Below are positions 7,501 to 9,164 of a stretch of 9,164 nucleotides of DNA, in pieces (the stretch's first letter is position 1; every line of letters begins with the position of its first letter). The DNA is from Verrucomicrobiota bacterium (GTDB taxonomy: Bacteria > Verrucomicrobiota > Verrucomicrobiia > Limisphaerales > UBA1096), in the NCBI GenBank assembly GCA_030747575.1, contig JASLKI010000305.1, positions 1 to 9,164 on the forward strand, read 5' to 3'. The notes below the pieces were generated by a model. It made no database searches and had not been told where the DNA came from. It worked only from the letters and a program-made list of their open reading frames with translations. The position numbers and the translations under genes are program-made.

Positions 7501-9164
7501 GCAGCTTCATCTCAACTGGCACAATCGGCCGGGATCGCGTCGATTTCGTGCTGGGGGACAATGACAGCCAGCTTGAGTTTGCCAACATGTACTTTGATGT
7601 TCGCGAAAACGTTCGTGGTACCAACGGGGTAGTGATTGTGCAGCGCACAGGCCCTGCTAACCGGATTCTGCAAATTGACTATTCCACCGCTGATGGCACC
7701 GGGGTCGCGGGGGACGATTACGAGCCAGTCACCGGAACCTTGGTTTTTCTACCGGGTGAACTCGAAAAAGCCTTCGAGGTGCCCATCGTGGACGACCCGT
7801 GGGTGGAGGAGGAAGAAACGGTGCTGCTCAAACTCTCTAACGTGACTGGCGGCTGGCCGGTCTCTGGCCAAAGTAAGGCCACTCTACGCATCCAGAATGA
7901 CGACTCTGCGTTCGAGTTTACCGGGCCAGAGTTTGCCGTGACGGAAAACGGCAAGATTGCCATTGTGGAGGTAGAACGGGTGGGCGCACTGGATTACCCA
8001 GCGGCGGTTTCCCTCGGCACGGCCGATCGTGGTATTCATGACCCTGAACTGGATGACAAGATTGCGGGCAATATCAACGATATCGTAAAAGGCATGTTCC
8101 CGGACGATGTCCGCGAATGGGAACTGTTTTACACCAATCATCAGGGCGATTTCACCCAGGCAACAATCAAAGCCAAGCCGGCGACCGAAGAATCCGCACA
8201 GATGCGGTTTGTGCTGTACCACAGTGGAGATGGAGAACCCGAAGAGCCGGAATTGTTCGAACTGGTTATAGCCGCGGTTTACAATGAAGTGGATGGTGAA
8301 TGGGAACTCATTCACGTCAACGAACAGGTTTCCAACGATTGGGTGGCCTTGTTTGACACTACTCCGGCCGAGGGCGAGGCAGAGCCGTTCGTTGATTATG
8401 GCAGTGACGGGTTGCGGCTTGAATTCCCTATTGATGTCAATATGGCCGTTGTCGCCATCCCGATCATTGATGATATCGAGACCGAGCCGACCGAATTTTT
8501 TGAGGTGCTTCTGAGCAATCCCGAGGCGGGTTATATCGATGAGCAGGGAACCGCGACTGTGGGGATCATCGACGACGAATGCTCATTTGAACTGGTCATT
8601 AATTCCATGGAAGCGGCCGAAAACGGCGGCCCCGTCTCGGTCGAGGTCCGTAGAAACGGTGGTGTTGTCAACCCGGTCACCATAGAATACGACGTGGTGG
8701 ATGGAACGGCGGAAAATCGGGTCGATTATCTGAAGGGCGCCGGTCGTATCAACTTCGATGCTGGGCAAGAGATCGGTTTTATCGTTATCCCAATTATTGA
8801 TGACATTGAGATGGAGGGCTTGGAAACCTTCGAGTTGAACCTTATTGCAGCGGTAGTGGACCCGAACATCGCACTGGAAGGATCCGCGATCCTAGGAGAG
8901 GCGATCAATATCCAGGTGACCATCATTGACGATGAAATGCCCGGAGGCGTGGATCCCGGCTTCAAACTCAAGGGCGGTGCAAATGGGCCGGTATTTGCCA
9001 TTTTAGTGGATCAGGACGAACGCATTTTGATGGGCGGTGATTTTACACGTGTCGGTGGAGTGAACTATGGCCATGTGAGCCGGTTGCACCCTGATGGTTA
9101 TGTGGACAGCAGTTTCAATGTTGGAACGGGATTGGATGACATCGTTTGGTCGCTGGGCGTCCAG
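1470..9164 (+). CDS. Giant multidomain secreted protein with inactive M6-like head, PKD, Calx-beta, TSP3, PQQ-like and delta-60 modules (gene 2, 3' truncated)
   Basis: One frame runs 2565 codons from ATG 1470 to the window end without a stop; I read it through and found no frameshift. The start is supported by a signal peptide directly after it and by the terminator upstream. Domain order by residue: signal 1-22; degenerate metallopeptidase region ~115-460; PKD ~479-561; carboxypeptidase-regulatory-like ~565-662; Calx-beta 1-4 ~663-1148; interrupted Calx-beta 5 ~1152-1536 with Gly/Asp repeats and TSP3 pairs; Calx-beta 6 ~1537-2032 split by a PQQ-like propeller; Calx-beta 7 ~2033-2145; Calx-beta 8 ~2147-2370 with an insert; Calx-beta 9 ~2371-2489; delta-60 repeats from ~2491. 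It has many acidic calcium-type sites and few cysteines. The likely role is an extracellular adhesin or scaffold (inference). No intact catalytic site is visible. The C-terminus, and hence the anchoring mode, is outside the window. Confidence 0.96.
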   Translation, partial: MKRIVLSAALTAVIGWVALVLADGWPTAPKSGLKAGSPAESFPTPWRTIVAEVPISLAKRSLPAPAGGSLSDTPSHGNAPRPGFTLLGAEAGVNPSRADEAHLAAWDAVSAQGDKDVLIIRLNFADDLAEPPSAEVLERTMKEVNDYFVESSYGTLSLTTTMTPTLTLPKSKLWYEQKGQTLIKDSAFELAIVSGYDTTLYDFVMIAIGDLPGAHYEGWVVSGFEGGMFVKGYYVEAICRRMAASYLGSNQSADYWDTVAPDMIEPDPMSEDPAIPHSLADLLGRDSVYGPKTVRYEEDLWSLMGGGNRQFNAIAKNMAGWLPESSVAEVESSTTIRLYAYDVPKLTEDGIHAMRVVRDETRTYWLQYRVSNQRSRWSPGGESFINTLGEEQEINPLLDHWSRNGLQLLIQDDGSLSKLLDASPGSAGGVLDSPLMIGRTFVEQSIGLHVTPMAQSEEGEEVPWIDVVVNVGSFEGNTSPELELMASGTQVDEDDDVTFAAYAIDAEGDDLGAYWDFGDGNYAYNEAEVTHAFEQEGEYFVRCEVTDMKGGHTSRFLVVTVDSPGTLRISGKVISDIGIPVEDVQIAAQEAVSGDPQAELVGPILRSFTDEEGNFALVGIERDKSYALNANLFGYNIAPVGFENPLEVNDMDASELLFLAAEIPKINIHSTVSTVAEGASLPTFLTVTRTGSLLKPLEVGFIMRGEAAYETDYALDGYAQTNIAEGKFYFPAGLNRAQIEVQVVNDDFYEGLEEIMLRINPGVIPDSGKITPPGWYVGSINMQDKYYQSTYDWMPGRSGKLTLDIEDDDPPGLPQVSVTVIDGFANENGRDVAILEFAREGNKTDPLEIPYVISGNAENNLDYVEIPSQFTFEAGQSKGMIVIRPNEDQYIEGIENVVLTVTADDTFLTAVPIKVEVLIIDNEFPVISIAAVDAVAMEEEQGTGDNGARLLVHRMGDHSEDLMVNYLVSGTASKGLDYEPLSGSVLIPAGDISAAIRVTAVEDSEAEGDEYVVVHISDSTLYNSHPKNVASILIQDSMPIVTLELNGGSEAPEGGGAITMTLSRSNADEEIEVNLSISGTANNQSDYVSIPNRVRLAKGTRTVNIEVQAIDDPVNELAEDIVLKILPGDGYSIGSQMQARAVIPENDDKNLPEVEFTLTSSDELESAGYAMVQVRLSAPPPEPEDDGDGGDGGGDGGGDGGGDGGGDGGGDGGGDGGGDGGPSEDRMPYPVVVPITIIGGTATFDTDYTILTLMATNVADLIEQPEDPDQGGGDQGTDSDDDGLTDEEEIIIGTNPNSADTDEDGFSDGEEYEAGTNPMDIDDFPQQKPNEIYTLADDTGPVRVLNGIDPFLKATYGLVWESGDPLVKEFPVTIHNDNKLEDSETVLLKLEEPFRIRRWAMTTNALDVLMLDLISNQPDEVDPYWVQNFPIEGGGDGGDGGGGGGDDDMDGDGLSDADEANLGTDPNNPDSDGDTFSDGDEVNQGTDPMDGADFPEGDGGGGDGGGEEEEIPLPEPISTALLGKDYLHVLTILDDDLGEVSLTSPSPDINEAGPIEGMMVFEIEVPTGTPKWKFKGDPGMITSPAIGPNGFIYVGSGSGSLYAIHPNGSMQWSFKVEGSIAAAPAIDLDGTVYVGASDGNLYALDAFGTLKWITSLGAGVQGSSPAIGADGTIYVGSLDHKVYAVGKDGLIKWTFETGGWVTTSPAISTDDAIIVAGNDAKLYALDALGQALWTFELGSEGVMTSPAVNNKDLVYLGATWQPEPVDPPPGDGDGGDEPPIGPLHQLICVKEGVQQWAFDAGGMILGQPITDVFGNIFFGAADGKIYALDKTGQLKWEYELRVPPSTSVMFMTKGVLCVGAVGKLFLINAEGELQNEIDVSRTPLAEAIVGPDGTFYVPSLDGVLHAFKGDAGGLPRKGYARFGGNYQNTGRYGGGVIPGGPKVPTGPVRDVTVRLAVNGTASAITDYEDLGGKVVIPAGTNRVEVPFIPLDDPQLEFSENVQVRIVGVDGGSFISTGTIGRDRVDFVLGDNDSQLEFANMYFDVRENVRGTNGVVIVQRTGPANRILQIDYSTADGTGVAGDDYEPVTGTLVFLPGELEKAFEVPIVDDPWVEEEETVLLKLSNVTGGWPVSGQSKATLRIQNDDSAFEFTGPEFAVTENGKIAIVEVERVGALDYPAAVSLGTADRGIHDPELDDKIAGNINDIVKGMFPDDVREWELFYTNHQGDFTQATIKAKPATEESAQMRFVLYHSGDGEPEEPELFELVIAAVYNEVDGEWELIHVNEQVSNDWVALFDTTPAEGEAEPFVDYGSDGLRLEFPIDVNMAVVAIPIIDDIETEPTEFFEVLLSNPEAGYIDEQGTATVGIIDDECSFELVINSMEAAENGGPVSVEVRRNGGVVNPVTIEYDVVDGTAENRVDYLKGAGRINFDAGQEIGFIVIPIIDDIEMEGLETFELNLIAAVVDPNIALEGSAILGEAINIQVTIIDDEMPGGVDPGFKLKGGANGPVFAILVDQDERILMGGDFTRVGGVNYGHVSRLHPDGYVDSSFNVGTGLDDIVWSLGVQ
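1812..2852 (+). other. Degenerate M6/M11-like metallopeptidase region, zinc site lost
   Basis: Residues ~115-460 follow the layout of bacterial M6/gametolysin-like peptidases. There is an early strand and helix ('DVLIIRLNFAD', 'VNDYFVESSYGTLSL'), a Met-turn-like stretch ('DLWSLMGGG', Met304) followed by 'NAIAKNMAGWLP', and a distal segment 'DSPLMIGRTFVEQSIGLHVTP' near 432-452 that usually precedes the PKD domain. Where the family has HExxHxxGxxH, this protein reads 'RMAASYLGSNQSADYW' (241-256). By my alignment the three zinc histidines become R241, S245 and S252, and the catalytic Glu becomes M242. I see no HExxH elsewhere in the head. It is therefore probably a pseudoprotease kept for binding or folding. 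The family call rests on remembered consensus patterns. Confidence 0.65.
2904..3152 (+). other. PKD domain
   Basis: Residues ~479-561 show the PKD hallmark 'WDFGDG' (515-520), preceded by 'DAEGDDLGAY' and followed by 'VTHAFEQEGEYFVRCEVTD', a textbook PKD ending. PKD domains are extracellular Ig-like folds used as spacers or in protein and glycan binding. Its place right after an M6-like region matches the usual order in active homologues. Confidence 0.93.
3162..3455 (+). other. Carboxypeptidase-regulatory-like (transthyretin-like) domain
   Basis: Residues ~565-662 begin 'LRISGKVISDIGIPVEDVQI' and continue to 'RSFTDEEGNFALVGIERDKSYAL'. This is the G-x-V-x-D...G-x-P-(V/L)-x-x-V then T-D-x-x-G-x-(F/Y) pattern of CarboxypepD_reg domains. 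It is a small beta-sandwich spacer common in exported proteins. A loop of roughly ten residues more than usual separates the two halves. Confidence 0.85.
3456..4913 (+). repeat. Calx-beta domains 1-4 of gene 2
   Basis: Four successive Calx-beta domains, residues ~663-809, ~813-923, ~924-1037 and ~1038-1148. Each shows an 'E...G' opening ('VAEGASLP', 'ANENGRDV', 'APEGGGAI'), a central 'G.A....DY' turn ('GNAENNLDYVEIP', 'GTASKGLDYEPL', 'GTANNQSDYVSIP'), then '...AG......v.a..D...E..E...L.i', and a closing strand ending in an acidic cluster ('IEDDD', 'IIDNE'). Such domains bind Ca2+ through these acidic turns and form stiff rods. Domain 1 is longer (~147 residues against ~110), with an extra loop rich in Tyr, Trp and Met at ~770-795. 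Confidence 0.9.
5034..5132 (+). repeat. Perfect 12-bp tandem repeat encoding (Gly-Gly-Asp-Gly)n
   Basis: The unit GGTGGAGACGGC occurs eight times without mismatch (5034-5129), followed by a partial GGT and preceded by diverged Gly/Asp codons. In frame it reads G-G-D-G, residues 1189-1220 of gene 2. Because the unit is a multiple of three, gain or loss of copies keeps the frame. It sits in a loop of Calx-beta domain 5 and probably forms a flexible acidic linker. Perfect identity suggests recent expansion by slippage. Confidence 0.97.
5301..5441 (+). other. TSP3-type calcium repeat pair A
   Basis: Residues ~1278-1324 hold two acidic Ca2+-loop motifs, 'DSDDDGLTDEEE' and 'DTDEDGFSDGEE'. Each is followed by 'GTNP', and the second by 'MDIDDFP'. 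This D-x-D-x-D-G-(L/F)-x-D-x-x-E pattern is that of bacterial thrombospondin type 3 repeats. It lies after the 'DTDYTIL' turn of Calx-beta 5 and is preceded by a short Gly/Gln/Asp linker. Confidence 0.92.
5805..5951 (+). other. TSP3-type calcium repeat pair B
   Basis: Residues ~1446-1494 repeat the design of pair A: 'DMDGDGLSDADE...GTDP' and 'DSDGDTFSDGDE...GTDP', ending 'MDGADFP'. The second loop has Thr where Gly is usual ('GDTF'). Gly/Asp-rich linkers flank it on both sides (5763-5804 and 5955-5996). Similarity of its end to that of pair A suggests duplication of one linker-TSP3 cassette. Confidence 0.92.
6078..7565 (+). other. Calx-beta domain 6, split by a propeller
   Basis: The N-terminal piece (6078-6173, residues 1537-1568) has the opening 'GEVSLTSPSPDINEAGPIEG' and strand 'MMVFEIEVPTG'. 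The C-terminal piece (7308-7565) resumes with 'PVRDVTVRLAVNGTASAITD', then 'YEDLGGKVVIPAGTNRVEVP', and ends 'VDFVLGDND'. Joined, they make one ordinary Calx-beta of ~115 residues. The 378 residues between them are a PQQ-like propeller placed in the loop after the second strand. Confidence 0.85.
6174..7307 (+). other. PQQ-like beta-propeller, about eight blades, nested in Calx-beta 6
   Basis: Residues ~1569-1946 are a run of ~40-residue blades with the pattern 'SPAIG.DGTIYVGS.D..LYALD..G.LKW.F'. Clear copies include 'SPAIGPNGFIYVGSGSGSLY', 'APAIDLDGTVYVGASDGNLY', 'SPAIGADGTIYVGSLDHKVY' and 'GNIFFGAADGKIYALD'. I count eight units. Unit 5 carries a Gly/Asp/Pro-rich linker (~6768-6810), and the last ends 'RFGGNYQNTGRY', a typical ending of such repeat proteins. 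These repeats resemble PQQ enzyme blades, but I see no dehydrogenase domain or cofactor motif, so a structural or binding role is likelier. Confidence 0.9.
7566..7907 (+). other. Calx-beta domain 7
   Basis: Residues ~2033-2146 are an intact, canonical Calx-beta: 'YFDVRENVRGTNGVVIVQRT', 'IDYSTADGTGVAGDDYEPVT', 'LVFLPGELEKAFEVPIVDD', 'EEEETVLLKLSN' and closing 'ATLRIQNDDS'. It is the best reference copy in this protein for aligning the interrupted neighbours. Confidence 0.95.
7908..8579 (+). other. Calx-beta domain 8, with an internal insert
   Basis: Residues ~2147-2370 begin 'FEFTGPEFAVTENGKIAIVE' and 'YPAAVSLGTAD', and end 'VNMAVVAIPIIDDIETEPTE', 'FFEVLLSNPEAGYIDEQGTA' and 'TVGIIDDE'. The domain is ~224 residues, about twice normal, because of an insert after 'SLGTAD' (see 8028-8363). 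After the insert the fold resumes near 'AEPFVDYGSDGLRLEFPI'. Confidence 0.8.
8028..8363 (+). other. Unrecognised ~112-residue insert in Calx-beta 8
   Basis: Residues ~2187-2298 do not match any family I recognise. The start is helical-looking ('DDKIAGNINDIVKGMF'), followed by alternating strands ('QATIKAKPATEESAQMRFVL', 'ELFELVIAAVYNEVDGEWEL'), compatible with a small alpha/beta or beta-sandwich domain. It is rich in Glu and Asp and has no cysteine. Its codons are less GC-rich than the propeller region (27 of 60 bases G or C at 8041-8100). Confidence 0.6.
8580..8936 (+). other. Calx-beta domain 9
   Basis: Residues ~2371-2489 form an intact Calx-beta: 'NSMEAAENGGPVSVEVRRNG', 'VTIEYDVVDGTAENRVDYLK', 'INFDAGQEIGFIVIPIIDD' and 'EMEGLETFELNL', closing 'INIQVTIIDDE'. 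It directly precedes the delta-60 region, as the Calx-beta remnant does in gene 1. Confidence 0.93.
8940..9164 (+). repeat. Start of delta-60 repeats of gene 2
   Basis: From residue ~2491 the sequence reads 'GGANGPVFAILVDQDERILM', 'GGDFTRVGGVNYGHVSRLHP' and 'DGYVDSSFNVGTG', one full delta-60 unit, and then enters a second ('LDDIVWSLGV') as the window ends. The unit lines up with the first unit of gene 1 ('GANGPVYAAAMD...LLAGEF'), so the C-terminal plan is shared. The number of units is unknown. Confidence 0.9.

Noticed and set aside
1470..9164. Possible frameshift or pseudogene, because the giant frame has no stop in the window
   Set aside because: Reading codon by codon gave no stop and no loss of domain pattern. 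The absence of a stop is due only to the window edge.

Overview
The window holds parts of two very large, secreted-type, repeat-built proteins encoded head to tail on the + strand. Both are cut by the window edges. Nothing on the - strand looks like a real gene, and I see no RNA genes, insertion sequences or CRISPR arrays. The module set (Calx-beta domains, delta-60 repeats, a degenerate M6/M11-like peptidase region with a PKD domain, TSP3 calcium repeats, a PQQ-like propeller, and a C-terminal module with an 'LEFSGNLIDW...YFRAV' pattern) is most familiar to me from giant surface or secreted proteins of Verrucomicrobiota and related PVC bacteria. That assignment is inference, not proof.

Layout. 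Bases 1-1308 are the 3' end of gene 1: the last strand of a Calx-beta domain, seven delta-60 repeats (probably one seven-bladed propeller), then a C-terminal beta module. Bases 1309-1469 are intergenic and contain a strong intrinsic terminator at 1358-1389. Bases 1470-9164 are one uninterrupted reading frame of 2565 codons with no stop before the window ends (gene 2). In order it encodes: a signal peptide; an M6/M11-like metallopeptidase region that has lost its zinc site; a PKD domain; a carboxypeptidase-regulatory-like domain; four Calx-beta domains; a fifth Calx-beta interrupted by a perfect 12-bp Gly/Asp tandem repeat and two TSP3 pairs; a sixth Calx-beta split by an eight-blade PQQ-like propeller; a seventh, intact one; an eighth split by an unrecognised ~112-residue insert; a ninth; and the start of a delta-60 region.

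Gene 2 ends, as far as visible, with the same Calx-beta to delta-60 transition with which gene 1 begins here. The two are therefore probably tandem paralogues with a shared C-terminal plan. No enzyme with an intact active site is visible. The picture is of long extracellular, calcium-stabilised adhesin- or scaffold-like proteins. The most notable points are the dead protease head, the repeated nesting of whole domains inside Calx-beta loops, the in-frame minisatellite, and the sharp base-composition change inside gene 1 near base 1000.
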